Part shown: positions 37,479 through 47,862 of the stretch, piece after piece
How the letters are laid out: each line of letters starts with the position of its first letter
How positions within the stretch are numbered: position 1 is the stretch's first letter
NCBI GenBank assembly: GCA_009773615.1
Contig: WSYA01000008.1
Location: forward strand, 1 to 50,519
Direction: 5' to 3'
DNA length: 50,519 nt
Source: Gallionellaceae bacterium
Lineage (GTDB): Bacteria; Pseudomonadota; Gammaproteobacteria; Burkholderiales; Gallionellaceae
Notes under the pieces: generated by a model
Database searches by the model: none
What the model saw: only the letters and a program-made list of their open reading frames with translations
What the model was told of the DNA's origin: nothing
Position numbers and translations under genes: made by a program

Positions 37479-40193
37479 CTATTCAACATTGTTTGCAGCC
37501 GCCCCCAGCAATTTTTTCCATAAGGCCAGAACGGGTGCGATGTCGATGCTACCTTGTTCGACACGGCACAGCGCTTGGTTGTTCAAGCGCATCTGATGTT
37601 GCAAGCGTCGCAGGTTGCGATAGATGTCGCGTACCGCGTCACTGCTTTTTTGTTCGATCAAATGCAGGTCGGTGGCCACTTTCAAGAGCGCGAGGTTGCC
37701 GCTGTTGGCGGTGAGCTCGGGATACGCTGCGGCGTGGGCGAGCACCAGAAACTGCACCATGAATTCGATGTCCACCATGCCGCCGTTGTCGTGTTTGATG
37801 TCGAACAGGGGACTTTTGTTCGGATGGCCGTCGTGCATCTTCTGGCGCATGGTGATGACTTCATTCCGTAGTGTTGCAATGTCGCGCGGCTGGCGCAGCA
37901 CCTGAACACGAATTTCTTCGAATTGTTTTCCCACGCTGGCATCGCCCGCGCAGAAGCGCGCGCGCGTGAGGGCCTGATGCTCCCAAACCCAAGCCTGGGT
38001 TTGCTGGTAATCCGCAAAGGCCGTTGTGCTGCTGACCAGCAATCCGCTCGCGCCGTTCGGGCGCAGGCGCAGATCGGTTTCGTACAGGCGTCCCGCCGAG
38101 GTGTAACTGCTCAACACGGTGTTGATGCGCTGCGCCAGTCGGGCGTAATTTTCTCCGGCATCGGCATGTTCATCGTCGAACAAAAAGATCAGATCGAGAT
38201 CGGAGTCGTAGCCCAGCTCGCGTCCGCCCAGCTTGCCGTAAGCGATAACGGCGAACTGCGCCTGTTCGCGATGTTTTTTTCGCGCATCTCCCCAGCAAAG
38301 TTGCAGCACATGTTGCAGGATCAAGTCGGCCAGATCGCTGAGGTGGTCGCTTAAGGTCTCCAGCGGCAGTAAGCCTTGCATATCCATCGCCAGCAGATGG
38401 AAAGTCTGTGCCTGTTTGAAATGCCGCAGCGCATCCATTTGCCGCTCCAGATCGCCCGCGTGTTCTTGCACTTGTGCGGCAAGCGACGCGTCAAGTTGCA
38501 GCCAATCCGGCGCACGATAAAATTCCCGCGCGTCGAGCAATTCGTCGAGCAGGCTGGGGTGCATGGACAGATAGTCGCAAGCCCATTCGCTTGCACCCGC
38601 GAAACGCGCCAAACGTTCGAGCGCTTGCGGGTGCTCGGTCATGAAAGCGAGGTAAGTGCTGCGCCGGCTGATGTGGTCCAGCAGTTTGAGCAGACGCGGC
38701 AATGCCAGATCGCGCTGGCTCAGACCCTGACAGTGGGTAACGAGTTGCGGGACGATTTTGTCGATACGTGATCGGCTGATCTCCGGCAGTTGTTTGTAAC
38801 GGTTGCTGTTGCGCAATTGCACCATCTGTTCGGCCAGCCCGGCGACATTGGTGAAGCCCGACTCCGCCAGTGCGATCGCCAGTGCTTCGGCGCTGAGATC
38901 ATCGTTCCAGAACCGGCTGTCGGCTACTTCGTCCTGTTGGGTGGCGAATATCTGACTGAAGTGGCGGCTGACCCGCTCTCTGTGAATATCCAGCTCGGCC
39001 AGCAGCGCCGCATAGTCGGCGTAGCCCATGCCGATAGCCAGCAGGGTACGGTTCGCGTCGTCGACAGGGATGTCCTGAGTCTGCTGGTCGTCCAGATACT
39101 GCAAGCGATGTTCCAGATTGCGCAGAAAAATATAGGCGTTGCCTAACTCTTGAGTGGTCTGCGCATCAAGCTGGCCATTGTCGGCGAGCAGGCGCAGCAC
39201 GGCCTGAGTGGGGCGGATACGCAGCGCGGCGTCGCGCCCCCCGCGTATGAGCTGAAAGACCTGCGCGATGAACTCGATCTCCCTGATGCCGCCGGGGCCG
39301 AGTTTGATGTTGTTGGCGCGGTCGCGGCGTTCGACTTCTTGGCGGATCTGCGCGTGCAATTTGCGCATCGACTCGAAAGCGCCGTAGTCGAGGTATTTGC
39401 GGAAGATGAACGGTTGCGCCAACGCCATGAGTTCAGCCGTTGCGCTGGCATTTTCGGGCGCGATGACGCGGGCTTTGATCCATGCATAGCGTTCCCATTC
39501 GCGCCCCTGCGCCACCAGATACTCTTCCAGCCCGGCGAAGCTCATCACCAGCGCACCGCTGTCGCCGTAGGGCCGCAGACGCATATCGACGCGGAACACA
39601 TAGCCGTGCGCGGTGAGCTCATTGATGAGGTTAATGACCTTGCGTCCGACGCGGCTGAAAAATTCGTGGTTGCTTAATGTGCGTGTGCCGTTGGTTTCGC
39701 CGTCTTCCGCATAGACGAAGATCAGGTCGATGTCGGAAGAAACATTCAGCTCGCCGCCGCCCAGTTTGCCCATGCCGATTACGAGCAGTTCCTGCGGCGT
39801 GCCGCTTTCCGCCCCGATTGGCTGACCGTGCTGTTCAACCAAGGTGAGCATGGCAAAGTCCAGCGCGCGTTGCACGGTCAGTTCGGCCAAGGAGGTCATG
39901 CACTGCATGACCTCGGTGAGGTCGGCCAGCCCACCCAAGTCGCGTATCAAAATCTTTAGCATGGCGCGTTTGCGCAAATCGCGCAGCGTGCGGGACAACT
40001 CCTCCTCGCTGTTACACGGCATGGCATCCAGCCAATGCTGTAATTCAGCGGCGGTGCAGGGCATCATGTATTGTGCTTGCAACCAGGGAAGCAGGGATGG
40101 CTCCGCTTCCAGCAGCCTTTTCAAATATCGGCTGCAGTGCGTGCCGCGCTGAACCAAACTGTCAAAGTCGGGGCAGGGGATGGCGGTATTCAT
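37479..40193 (-). CDS. glnE: Bifunctional glutamine synthetase adenylyltransferase / adenylyl-removing enzyme
   Basis: The 904-residue protein has two nucleotidyltransferase domains. The N-terminal (de-adenylylating) one has GGGELNVSSDIDLIF (about 145-159, D154 and D156); the C-terminal (adenylylating) one has GGRELGYDSDLDLIFLF (about 655-672). It attaches or removes AMP on glutamine synthetase in response to PII and glutamine. It is transcribed toward ilvE and divergent from yhdP. Confidence 0.96.
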   Translation of the reverse strand: MNTAIPCPDFDSLVQRGTHCSRYLKRLLEAEPSLLPWLQAQYMMPCTAAELQHWLDAMPCNSEEELSRTLRDLRKRAMLKILIRDLGGLADLTEVMQCMTSLAELTVQRALDFAMLTLVEQHGQPIGAESGTPQELLVIGMGKLGGGELNVSSDIDLIFVYAEDGETNGTRTLSNHEFFSRVGRKVINLINELTAHGYVFRVDMRLRPYGDSGALVMSFAGLEEYLVAQGREWERYAWIKARVIAPENASATAELMALAQPFIFRKYLDYGAFESMRKLHAQIRQEVERRDRANNIKLGPGGIREIEFIAQVFQLIRGGRDAALRIRPTQAVLRLLADNGQLDAQTTQELGNAYIFLRNLEHRLQYLDDQQTQDIPVDDANRTLLAIGMGYADYAALLAELDIHRERVSRHFSQIFATQQDEVADSRFWNDDLSAEALAIALAESGFTNVAGLAEQMVQLRNSNRYKQLPEISRSRIDKIVPQLVTHCQGLSQRDLALPRLLKLLDHISRRSTYLAFMTEHPQALERLARFAGASEWACDYLSMHPSLLDELLDAREFYRAPDWLQLDASLAAQVQEHAGDLERQMDALRHFKQAQTFHLLAMDMQGLLPLETLSDHLSDLADLILQHVLQLCWGDARKKHREQAQFAVIAYGKLGGRELGYDSDLDLIFLFDDEHADAGENYARLAQRINTVLSSYTSAGRLYETDLRLRPNGASGLLVSSTTAFADYQQTQAWVWEHQALTRARFCAGDASVGKQFEEIRVQVLRQPRDIATLRNEVITMRQKMHDGHPNKSPLFDIKHDNGGMVDIEFMVQFLVLAHAAAYPELTANSGNLALLKVATDLHLIEQKSSDAVRDIYRNLRRLQHQMRLNNQALCRVEQGSIDIAPVLALWKKLLGAAANNVE

Positions 40194-40240
40194 GGCGGGT
40201 AGGTTCAGGGTAAAATGAACGTCGTTAATTAGCTCCGCAC

Positions 40241-40246
40241 ATTATA
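40241..40246 (-). promoter_or_regulatory. Probable -10 box of glnE
   Basis: On the minus strand this reads TATAAT, a perfect -10 hexamer, about 50 bases ahead of the glnE start. The -35 region is poor. The spacer with yhdP is only about 100 bases, so the divergent promoters must lie close together. Confidence 0.4.
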
Positions 40247-40295
40247 AGTCCCTTATGTATCGTTTACGGAATATCTACTCGCGGTTGCACCGCCC

Positions 40296-43200
40296 ATGGG
40301 CACGATGCTGAAACTTCCCCTGCGTTTGGTTTTGTCGAGATATAGCAAAATCGGTCGCGTCCTGTTTTTGGTCTTTATAGCGCTGAGCATCGCCGCTGCG
40401 TCGGTGTTGTTAACGCTGCGCTATTGGGTTTTGCCCGACATCGAAAAATATCACAACGAAGTCACCCAGTTGGCCAGTCGTGCGCTAGGTCTGCCGGTGA
40501 CCATCGGCAAGATCGAGGCAGATTGGCGCGGCATGCGCCCCCATCTGCTGTTCACCGATGTTCGGCTTCTCGATGCGCAGGGTAACAGCGCATTGGTGTT
40601 GCGGCGTGTGGACAATATCGTGTCCTGGATGACCTTGTTTAGCTGGGAATTGCGCCTTAGCACGCTGGAAGTGGATGCCCCGGATCTGCTGATACGCCGG
40701 GATAAGCAAGGGCTGTTGCATGTCGCCGGTTTGCTGATACCCGAACAATCATCGGACGGCAAACTTGCGGATTGGTTGCTGCATCAATCGCGCATCCTCG
40801 TGCGCGACGGGCGCGTCACATGGCAGGATGATCTGCAAGACAGGCCGTCACTTGTGTTCGACCGGGTGCAATTGCGTCTGGACAACAGCGGGTGGCATCA
40901 CCGCTTTGCCGTGCATGTCGCACCGCCCGCGACCCTGTCGGCTCCGTTGGATGTGCGTGGCGATCTGGTCGGCAGCAGCTTTGCGGATTGGGGCGATTGG
41001 CGCGGCGAACTGTATGCGCAGATCGGCCATGCGGATGTCGCCGCATGGGGTACGTGGCTCAATCTGCCGGACGAATTCAGCCAGGCCAAGGGAAGTTTGC
41101 GCGCGTGGCTGGGGATAGCGGACGGCCAGCTCAATCGCGTTACGGCCGATTTGAATTTGAGCGAGGTGCGGAGCCGTTTGGCAGCGGATCTGCCGCCGTT
41201 GAGTTTGTCCGCGCTGAGCGGGCGTGTGGGGTGGCATGCGCTGGATCGGGGTGTCGAGGTGTCGACGCAAAAGCTCTCGTTACAGATGGACAACGGTTTT
41301 AAATTGCAGCCGACGGATTTTAATTTGCGATTGGCCGGAGGCAAGGAAAACCGTTTTGCGGCAGGAGAGGTTCAGGCGAATGCTGTCGAGCTGTCCGATC
41401 TTGCCGTGATGGCGAAATATATTCCGTTGGGTAAAACCTTCAAACAGAAGCTGGATGATTATTCCCCCCGTGGTCATATCGCCGATCTGCGCGCGCAATG
41501 GAAAAGCGTAAAAGATGGCCTTGCGCATTTCGATGTCAAAGCGCGTTTCGACGATATGTCCGTGCGCCGTGTTGATCATTTTCCCGGCGTCGAGGGCTTG
41601 AGCGGGCAGATAAACGGGAGCGATAGCAGCGGCTCGCTGTCGCTGAATGCACCGCATTTTAAATTGGATGCGCCGCAATTGTTGCTTGAGCCGCTGGCTT
41701 TCGATGCGCTCACGGCGCAAGCCAGTTGGCAAAAAAACCGCAGCGGCTGGGATGTGAAACTGAACAATTTTTCCGCTGCCAATAAAGATATTGCCGGAAC
41801 AGCCTATGGCCATTATCAGACCGACGAGCGCGGCCCCGGCGTGGCGGATGTGACGCTGAAGCTGACCCGTGCCTCGGTGCCGCATGCCGTGCGTTATCTT
41901 CCCAAGGAGCTGTTGGGGAAGGAAACGATGGACTGGCTGCAAACGGCTCTGTTGGAGGGCGAGGCGGATGAGGTGCATTTGCGCTTGCGCGGCGATCTGA
42001 ATGATTTCCCGTTCCCTGACAGCCAAAAGGGCTTGTTTCAGGTCATAGCCAAGGCCAAAGATGTCGTGGTCAATTACACCGAAGGTTGGCCGCGCGTTGA
42101 GAATGCGACAGCAACTCTGCTGATCGAAGGCCAGCGCCTGCGGGTCGATTCGAACTCCGCCATGCTGGCAGGAGCGACCGTGCAAAAAGTGAATGTCAGC
42201 ATTCCCGATCTGATGAGCGCAGAGCCCGTGGTGCAAATACGCGGCGAGTCCAGCGGCGAGACTAGGCACGGATTGAATTTCATCAGGCACAGCCCCGTGC
42301 GCGGTTATATCGGCGGCTTTACCGATAACTCCACCGCGCGCGGGCTGGGCAAGCTGGACCTCCAACTCGACATTCCCTTGAGCGATAAACCGGTCAAATT
42401 GATCGGCAAATATCACTTTGCCGACAATGATGTCAGCCTCGATGAGAGCATCCCTTTGGCAAGAAGAGTCACGGGTGACCTGACGTTCACTGAGGCCTCG
42501 CTACAGGCAAAAGACATTGCTGCGCAAATATTGGGAGGTCCGGCAACTGTCTCGATACAAACTGCCACAGACGGCGCTTTGAAAGTGAAACTGCAGGGCA
42601 AGGCCAATATGGAGGCTTGGCGCAAGCTCAGTCCGCAGCCCTTGTTGCAGGCGCTGAACGGTGCCGCAGAGTGGGGGGCGGATATATCGGTGCAGGGGAA
42701 GCAGTTTGTGGTGGCGGTCAATTCGAATTTGCAGGGACTGGGCTCCGATCTGCCCGCGCCCTTATCCAAGTCGGCGCGCGAAAGCATCCCGCTCAAATTC
42801 GAATTAAGAAGTGCGAGTGCGGCGCAGGATGTGATGTGGTTGCAGTACGGGAATCTGATGAGTGCGCGTCTGGTGCGCGCCGATGACAAAGACGGCACGC
42901 GCAGCATCAAGCGAGGGTATGTGAATTTCGGACCGGCGCGACGCGTGCCGGACAGGGAGGGAATCTGGATTGCAGGTTCGTTGCCGTTGCTGTCGCTGGA
43001 AGGGTGGGAGGGCGTATTTCAGGACGACTCCGGCAGAGCCTCGGCGTTTCCGGGGATCGAGGGCGCGGATATGACTGTGCAGAAACTCGTCGGATACGGT
43101 GTCGCGGCCAACGGGTTAAATGTCCATGCGCGCAATCGCAACGGTACCTTCACTGCGCAATTGGCGTCCAAAGAGCTGAGCGGTGAACTGAGCTGGTACC

Positions 43201-44144
43201 CTCAGGACAAAGGCAAGCTGGTCGCGCGCTTTAAGAATGTGATACTGGGGGAGGGCGAGAAACAAAAGAAAGTCGAGGCCGCGCAAGTCGCAGCTCCGTC
43301 CGATGCGGCGGGAAAAAAGGCCGACAGTATCTCTATTCCGGTGATCGATGTTGCGGTCGAGCATTTTGTTTTTCGGGGCAACCAGCTGGGGCGGTTGGAG
43401 TTGCATGCCAGCCAGTTCGACAAAGATATTCTGCTGAACCATCTGCGGCTGACCAATCCCGATGGCGTGCTGGTAGTGAACGGCAAGTGGGGAACATCCC
43501 CGGCGCAAACTCACGTTGTTGTCAATCTCTCACTCAATGATATCGGCAAGGTGTTGGATCGCTCCGGCTACCCCAACAGCGTCAAAAACGGTAGCGGGAC
43601 GCTCAATTGCGATCTGGTATGGCCGGGCTCTCCCGGCGAATTGGCGCTGCCCAATCTGGACGGTCATTTGCAGCTGAAAATGGCCAAAGGACAATTTTTG
43701 AAGCTGGATCCGGGGGCGGGCAAGTTGCTCAGCGTGATGAGCCTGCAAGCGCTGCCCAAACGCATCGCGCTCGACTTTACCGACGTATTCAGCCAAGGCT
43801 TCGAGTTCGACTCCATCAATGGGGTCGCGCATATCAGGCAAGGTGTGCTGTCGACCAACGATTTCAAGATCAACGGTTCGGCGGCACAAGTCACCATGTC
43901 GGGGCAAGTCGATCTGAGCCGGGAGACGCAAAGTTTGCGCGTAAAAGTGTTGCCCACGATCGGTGACAGCGTTTCATTGATTGCGCTCGCTGCGGTGAGT
44001 CCCGTTGTCGGTGCCGGAGTCTTCCTAGCTAATAAAATATTCCGTGATCCGCTCGATAAGTTGGTGTCGTTTGAATACAATGTCACCGGCAGTTGGGTCG
44101 ATCCGAAAGTTGAAAAAGTCGGCCAAGCCAAGGCATCTCCATAA
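40296..44144 (+). CDS. yhdP: YhdP-family AsmA-like envelope protein
   Basis: At 1282 residues this is a full-length member of the YhdP family. It has one N-terminal membrane helix (about 20-43), a very long repetitive beta-rich periplasmic region and the family C-terminus (VLPTIGDSVSLIALAAVSPVVGA). AsmA-like proteins form hydrophobic grooves that move phospholipids between inner and outer membrane. No strong ribosome binding site precedes the ATG; ATG 40305 is a possible alternative start. It leads a yhdP-nitrilase-tldD block known from other proteobacteria. Confidence 0.92.
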   Translation: MGTMLKLPLRLVLSRYSKIGRVLFLVFIALSIAAASVLLTLRYWVLPDIEKYHNEVTQLASRALGLPVTIGKIEADWRGMRPHLLFTDVRLLDAQGNSALVLRRVDNIVSWMTLFSWELRLSTLEVDAPDLLIRRDKQGLLHVAGLLIPEQSSDGKLADWLLHQSRILVRDGRVTWQDDLQDRPSLVFDRVQLRLDNSGWHHRFAVHVAPPATLSAPLDVRGDLVGSSFADWGDWRGELYAQIGHADVAAWGTWLNLPDEFSQAKGSLRAWLGIADGQLNRVTADLNLSEVRSRLAADLPPLSLSALSGRVGWHALDRGVEVSTQKLSLQMDNGFKLQPTDFNLRLAGGKENRFAAGEVQANAVELSDLAVMAKYIPLGKTFKQKLDDYSPRGHIADLRAQWKSVKDGLAHFDVKARFDDMSVRRVDHFPGVEGLSGQINGSDSSGSLSLNAPHFKLDAPQLLLEPLAFDALTAQASWQKNRSGWDVKLNNFSAANKDIAGTAYGHYQTDERGPGVADVTLKLTRASVPHAVRYLPKELLGKETMDWLQTALLEGEADEVHLRLRGDLNDFPFPDSQKGLFQVIAKAKDVVVNYTEGWPRVENATATLLIEGQRLRVDSNSAMLAGATVQKVNVSIPDLMSAEPVVQIRGESSGETRHGLNFIRHSPVRGYIGGFTDNSTARGLGKLDLQLDIPLSDKPVKLIGKYHFADNDVSLDESIPLARRVTGDLTFTEASLQAKDIAAQILGGPATVSIQTATDGALKVKLQGKANMEAWRKLSPQPLLQALNGAAEWGADISVQGKQFVVAVNSNLQGLGSDLPAPLSKSARESIPLKFELRSASAAQDVMWLQYGNLMSARLVRADDKDGTRSIKRGYVNFGPARRVPDREGIWIAGSLPLLSLEGWEGVFQDDSGRASAFPGIEGADMTVQKLVGYGVAANGLNVHARNRNGTFTAQLASKELSGELSWYPQDKGKLVARFKNVILGEGEKQKKVEAAQVAAPSDAAGKKADSISIPVIDVAVEHFVFRGNQLGRLELHASQFDKDILLNHLRLTNPDGVLVVNGKWGTSPAQTHVVVNLSLNDIGKVLDRSGYPNSVKNGSGTLNCDLVWPGSPGELALPNLDGHLQLKMAKGQFLKLDPGAGKLLSVMSLQALPKRIALDFTDVFSQGFEFDSINGVAHIRQGVLSTNDFKINGSAAQVTMSGQVDLSRETQSLRVKVLPTIGDSVSLIALAAVSPVVGAGVFLANKIFRDPLDKLVSFEYNVTGSWVDPKVEKVGQAKASP

Positions 44145-44183
44145 ATTAAATCCTAATTCGAAATTATCTGAAAGTCGCAGAAC

Positions 44184-45059
44184 ATGCCCTCCCCAAGCTC
44201 CACACAGTCCCGTATAGCCGCTCAGCAGAGCGCGTTCAAGGTGGCCGCCGTGCAGATGGCATCCGGCCCCAATGTCGCAGGCAATTTGAACGAGGCGCGC
44301 AGGCTGATCGAAAAGGCCGCGCAGCAGGGTGCCAAGCTGGTGGTGTTGCCGGAATTTTTCGCCATCATGGGTATGCAAAATACAGATGTTGTGACGGTGC
44401 GCGAACAGCCCGGCAGCGGGCAGATACAGTCTTTTCTCAGCGAAACCGCGCGCAAACACCAAATTTGGCTGGTGGGGGGCTCCATCCCTCTGGTGGCGGA
44501 CGCGCCGAATAAAGTGCGCAACAGTTGCCTCGTGTACAACGAGCTGGGCGAGCAAGTGGCGCGTTACGACAAGATACATTTGTTCAATCTCGAACTCGGC
44601 AACGAGCAATATCAGGAGGCGGACACCATCGAGCCCGGCAATCAAGTGGTGGTGGTGGACAGCCCGTTCGGGCGCATCGGGCTGGCGATCTGTTACGACT
44701 TGCGCTTTCCCGAGCTGTTCCGTTCCATGCAAGACGTGGACATCATCGTGTTGCCTGCGGCCTTTACCGCCACCACTGGCAAGGTGCATTGGGAGTCCTT
44801 GGTGCGCGCCCGCGCCATCGAAAATCTGAGTTATTTCATCGCCGCCGCGCAAGGCGGTTATCACGTCAATGGCCGCGAAACGCACGGCCACAGCATGATC
44901 GTTGATCCGTGGGGGCGCGTGCTGGACGAGCTGACGCGCGGTTCCGATGTGGTGATGGCAGACGTCAATCCCGGCTATCAGGCCAGTCTGCGTTCCAGTC
45001 TTCCGGTCTTGTCGCATCGCACTATATTCTGCCAACCTCGCGGTCAAAAATCCAAATGA
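44184..45059 (+). CDS. Nitrilase-superfamily carbon-nitrogen hydrolase
   Basis: The 291-residue protein has the Glu-Lys-Cys triad of the superfamily: E57 in VLPEFF, K130 in YDKIHLF and C170 in [10 protein letters not shown]. It looks like the Nit1/NitA group, whose known activity is hydrolysis of deaminated glutathione as metabolite repair; that assignment is by resemblance. It lies between yhdP and tldD and overlaps the tldD start by four bases. Confidence 0.88.
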   Translation: MPSPSSTQSRIAAQQSAFKVAAVQMASGPNVAGNLNEARRLIEKAAQQGAKLVVLPEFFAIMGMQNTDVVTVREQPGSGQIQSFLSETARKHQIWLVGGSIPLVADAPNKVRNSCLVYNELGEQVARYDKIHLFNLELGNEQYQEADTIEPGNQVVVVDSPFGRIGLAICYDLRFPELFRSMQDVDIIVLPAAFTATTGKVHWESLVRARAIENLSYFIAAAQGGYHVNGRETHGHSMIVDPWGRVLDELTRGSDVVMADVNPGYQASLRSSLPVLSHRTIFCQPRGQKSK

Positions 45060-46495
45060 AATTACAATCTTTAGAACTGGCGCAGCAGTCACTGCTCGCC
45101 GCACACGGCCTGAACGTCAATGATCTGGGCAATGTGTTCGGCAAGATGCTGGCCCATCGCGTGGACTATGCCGATCTGTATTTTCAATACGGGCGCGCCG
45201 AGAGCTGGTCGCTGGAAGAGGGCATCGTCAAATCCGGCAGCTTCAGTATCGATCAGGGCGTGGGAGTGCGCGCCGTGAGCGGCGAGAAGACCGCCTTTGC
45301 CTATTCCGACGACATCAGCCTGGCCGCGCTGGAGACCGCAGCGCTCACGACACGCGCCATTGCGCGCCAGGGCAAAAAACAATCTGTTCCGATGTTGAAA
45401 TCGGGAAAAGCGCACGGCTTGTATCTGCCGCAAGACCCTATCGCCAGCCTCGATGCGGCAAGCAAAGTCGCGCTGCTGGAGCGTCTGGAAAAATATGCGC
45501 GCGCGCTCGATTCGCGCGTCACGCAAGTGATGGCGGGTCTGGTGGGCGAATACGAGATAGTGCTGGTGGCGCGCAGCGACGGTTTGCTCAATGCCGACAT
45601 CCGCCCGTTGGTGCGCCTCTCGCTGCAAGTCATCGTCGAGAGCAACGGCAAACGCGAACAGGGATCGGCGGGCGGCGGCGGGCGTTTCGACTACGCCTAT
45701 TTCAGCGATGAGGTGTTGCAGCGTTACGCCAAAGAAGCCGTGCATCAGGCCACCGTGGCGCTCGATGCGCGCCCCGCTCCGGCGGGCAGTATGACCGTGG
45801 TGCTGGGCTCCGGCTGGCCGGGCATCCTGTTGCACGAAGCGGTCGGACACGGCTTGGAAGGCGACTTTAACCGCAAAGGCAGCTCGGCATTTTCCGGCAG
45901 AGTCGGCGAGCGCGTGGCCGCCAAAGGCGTGACCGTGGTGGATGACGGCACGATTGCGGACAGGCGCGGTTCGCTCAACATGGATGACGAAGGCAATCCC
46001 ACGCAGCGTACCGTGCTGATCGAGGACGGCATCCTGCGCGGCTACCTGCAAGACACCATGAACGCGCGGCTGATGGGTGTGCCGGTCACCGGCAACGCGC
46101 GGCGCGAATCCTTCGCGCACCTGCCTATCCCGCGCATGACCAACACCATGATGCTGAACGGCGACAAGACGCGCGACGAGATCATCGCCTCGGTCAAGCA
46201 TGGCCTGTATGCCGCCAATTTCGGCGGCGGGCAGGTGGACATCACCAGCGGCAAGTTTGTGTTCTCCACCACCGAAGCCTACATGATCGAAGACGGCAAG
46301 ATCAGCTATCCGGTTAAAGGCGCCACGCTTATCGGCAACGGCCCCGAAGCCTTGACACACATCACCATGGTCGGCAACGATCTGGCGCTCGATCCCGGCG
46401 TGGGCACTTGCGGTAAAGAAGGGCAGAGCGTGCCGGTCGGGGTGGGGCAGCCGACGATACGGATTGAGGGGTTGATTGTGGGCGGTACGGCGTAG
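45056..46495 (+). CDS. tldD: Metalloprotease TldD
   Basis: The 479-residue protein has the zinc-binding HEAVGH motif (H260, E261, H265) followed by [10 protein letters not shown], and the C-terminal [18 protein letters not shown] segment. TldD works with TldE (PmbA) as a cytoplasmic protease that degrades unfolded peptides and matures certain ribosomally made peptides. The frame is open upstream inside the nitrilase gene, but ATG 45056 gives the family N-terminus and overlaps the nitrilase stop. tldE is not in the window. Confidence 0.94.
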   Translation: MKLQSLELAQQSLLAAHGLNVNDLGNVFGKMLAHRVDYADLYFQYGRAESWSLEEGIVKSGSFSIDQGVGVRAVSGEKTAFAYSDDISLAALETAALTTRAIARQGKKQSVPMLKSGKAHGLYLPQDPIASLDAASKVALLERLEKYARALDSRVTQVMAGLVGEYEIVLVARSDGLLNADIRPLVRLSLQVIVESNGKREQGSAGGGGRFDYAYFSDEVLQRYAKEAVHQATVALDARPAPAGSMTVVLGSGWPGILLHEAVGHGLEGDFNRKGSSAFSGRVGERVAAKGVTVVDDGTIADRRGSLNMDDEGNPTQRTVLIEDGILRGYLQDTMNARLMGVPVTGNARRESFAHLPIPRMTNTMMLNGDKTRDEIIASVKHGLYAANFGGGQVDITSGKFVFSTTEAYMIEDGKISYPVKGATLIGNGPEALTHITMVGNDLALDPGVGTCGKEGQSVPVGVGQPTIRIEGLIVGGTA

Positions 46496-46563
46496 ATTTT
46501 CAGGATTGCGGGGCGGTTTAGTGGACGAAGCAGCCTGCATTTTTTTTGAATTTTCTAGTGTGT

Positions 46564-46587
46564 CCGCCTCCGGCATGTCAGAGGCGG
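46564..46587 (+). terminator. Possible hairpin terminator after tldD
   Basis: CCGCCTC (46564-46570) and GAGGCGG (46581-46587) form a perfect 7-bp stem with a 10-base loop, followed only by TTGTTC. A long T-run lies upstream rather than downstream, so the call is weak. The rest of the spacer to 46701 has no gene; a further short inverted repeat, GGTCGG/CCGACC, lies near 46637-46674. Confidence 0.3.
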
Positions 46588-46701
46588 TTGTTCATGCGGC
46601 TAGCTGGGATAGTCTGCGCCTCGGCCAATGCAGCCGGTCGGAATGGTCTTGATTAATTTCTGCAACCGACCCGAAGGAGGCTGTCAGAAAATTTCATAAA
46701 G

Positions 46702-47358
46702 CTATACGGATTTACTTGTGATTGACCATTCCGCAATACCCTCACGAAGATGGATCGCCGAATAGCCTTCCTGCTTGAGTAACGCAACCGCATCTACCGC
46801 CATCAGGCAATATGGGCCGCGACAATAAGCAACAATAGCTCGATCTTTGGGAAGCTCAGCGAATCGCTGACGCAGCTCTTCTAGCGGGATTGATCGGGCA
46901 AACGGCAAATGCGCATTTAAGTATTCTTCACTCGGTCTGACATCAAGCACAACGACCTCACCTTTGCGCGCCGCTTTCATCAAACTATCTCGGTCATTGG
47001 CAATCAGATCATCTGGTTGGCTTGCGATCTTTTGCAATGCCAACTGCAAATCAACTAGGCGATCTTCCGCAAGCGTGTGAACTTGAACCCATAGATCAGC
47101 CACCGATTTATCGGCAAGTCGGTAAAAAATGTTCTTGCCCTGTCTTTCGGTTTCGACCAGCTGGGCCATGCGCAACTCGCGCAAATGCGAACTAGTCAGC
47201 TTCACGCTGATGGAAGCCTCGCGCGCCAAAGTCTCCACTGTCTTCTCGCCCTGACAAAGCAACTCGATCAGCTCCAGCCGCTTGGGGCTGGCGAAAGCTT
47301 TGCCGATCCGCGCCACTTGTTCGTACAGCAAATCTTTGATCTTGCGTGCGTCTTTCAT
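46702..47358 (-). CDS. ArsR-type regulator fused to a rhodanese domain
   Basis: The 218-residue protein has an ArsR winged helix (about 10-95, with SVKLTSSHLRELRMAQLVE as recognition region) followed by a rhodanese domain (about 118-215) with catalytic loop C179-R-G-P-Y-C184. Rhodanese cysteines accept sulfane sulfur, so the fusion could sense persulfide or polysulfide directly and release DNA. A further Cys, C35, lies in the HTH domain. It is divergent from a sulfur-detoxification operon, and a palindrome in the shared spacer is its probable operator. The signal is inferred from domain logic and context. Confidence 0.88.
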   Translation of the reverse strand: MKDARKIKDLLYEQVARIGKAFASPKRLELIELLCQGEKTVETLAREASISVKLTSSHLRELRMAQLVETERQGKNIFYRLADKSVADLWVQVHTLAEDRLVDLQLALQKIASQPDDLIANDRDSLMKAARKGEVVVLDVRPSEEYLNAHLPFARSIPLEELRQRFAELPKDRAIVAYCRGPYCLMAVDAVALLKQEGYSAIHLREGIAEWSITSKSV

Positions 47359-47408
47359 CTCATCAATCCATTAAATATCAGAATAAGCAGCATCAACTCT
47401 AAACCATA

Positions 47409-47461
47409 TTGACAGTAATTAACAAGCAGCGTCTAATACATTCCAGCAATTACTGGAATGT
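47409..47461 (+). promoter_or_regulatory. Strong promoter followed by palindromic operator (dsrE operon)
   Basis: TTGACA (47409-47414), a 17-base spacer and TCTAAT (47432-47437) form a near-consensus promoter. Starting at the next base, ACATTCCAG (47438-47446) and CTGGAATGT (47453-47461) are perfect inverted repeats around CAATTA. A repressor here would cover the transcription start. The divergent ArsR-rhodanese protein is the obvious candidate. Confidence 0.8.
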
Positions 47462-47483
47462 TAATTAATCCGAGGAGCCCTTC

Positions 47484-47834
47484 ATGAAGACCTTGTTCAT
47501 TCTCAACGATGCCCCTTACGGCAGCGAACGCACTTACAACGGCCTGCGTCTGGCGGGTGCCATCTCCAAACAGGAAGGTAACACGGTACGCGTCTTTTTG
47601 ATCGGTGATGCCGCTGCGTCGGCTCATCGCAACCAGAAAGTGCCGCAAGGTTTCTACAACGTCGAGGTGATGCTGGGCAATGTGGCACGGCACGGCGGCG
47701 AAATCGGTATCTGCGGCACCTGTATGGATGCGCGCGGTTTGAGCGATGGCGACATTGCCGATGCAACGCACCGCAGCACCTTGGCGGAATTGGCTGAGTG
47801 GACTATGTGGGCGGACAAGGTTCTGGTGTTTTAA
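47484..47834 (+). CDS. DsrE-family sulfur-relay-like protein
   Basis: The 116-residue protein has the DsrE/YchN fold pattern (FILNDAPYGSERTYNGLRLA ... VRVFLIGDAA) with two cysteines in GICGTCMDARG (C77, C80), the place where family members carry persulfide sulfur. It may act as a carrier or acceptor of sulfane sulfur. CCGAGGAG precedes the ATG. It is the first gene of the operon and is followed after 28 bases by the persulfide dioxygenase. Confidence 0.85.
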   Translation: MKTLFILNDAPYGSERTYNGLRLAGAISKQEGNTVRVFLIGDAAASAHRNQKVPQGFYNVEVMLGNVARHGGEIGICGTCMDARGLSDGDIADATHRSTLAELAEWTMWADKVLVF

Positions 47835-47862
47835 CAATTAACTAATTATTAGGGAGCGCGCG

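Noticed and set aside
41280..42416. 378-codon open frame on the minus strand
   Set aside because: Antisense shadow of yhdP.
45089..46576. 495-codon open frame on the minus strand
   Set aside because: Antisense shadow of tldD with the same composition bias; tldD is certain from its HEAVGH motif.
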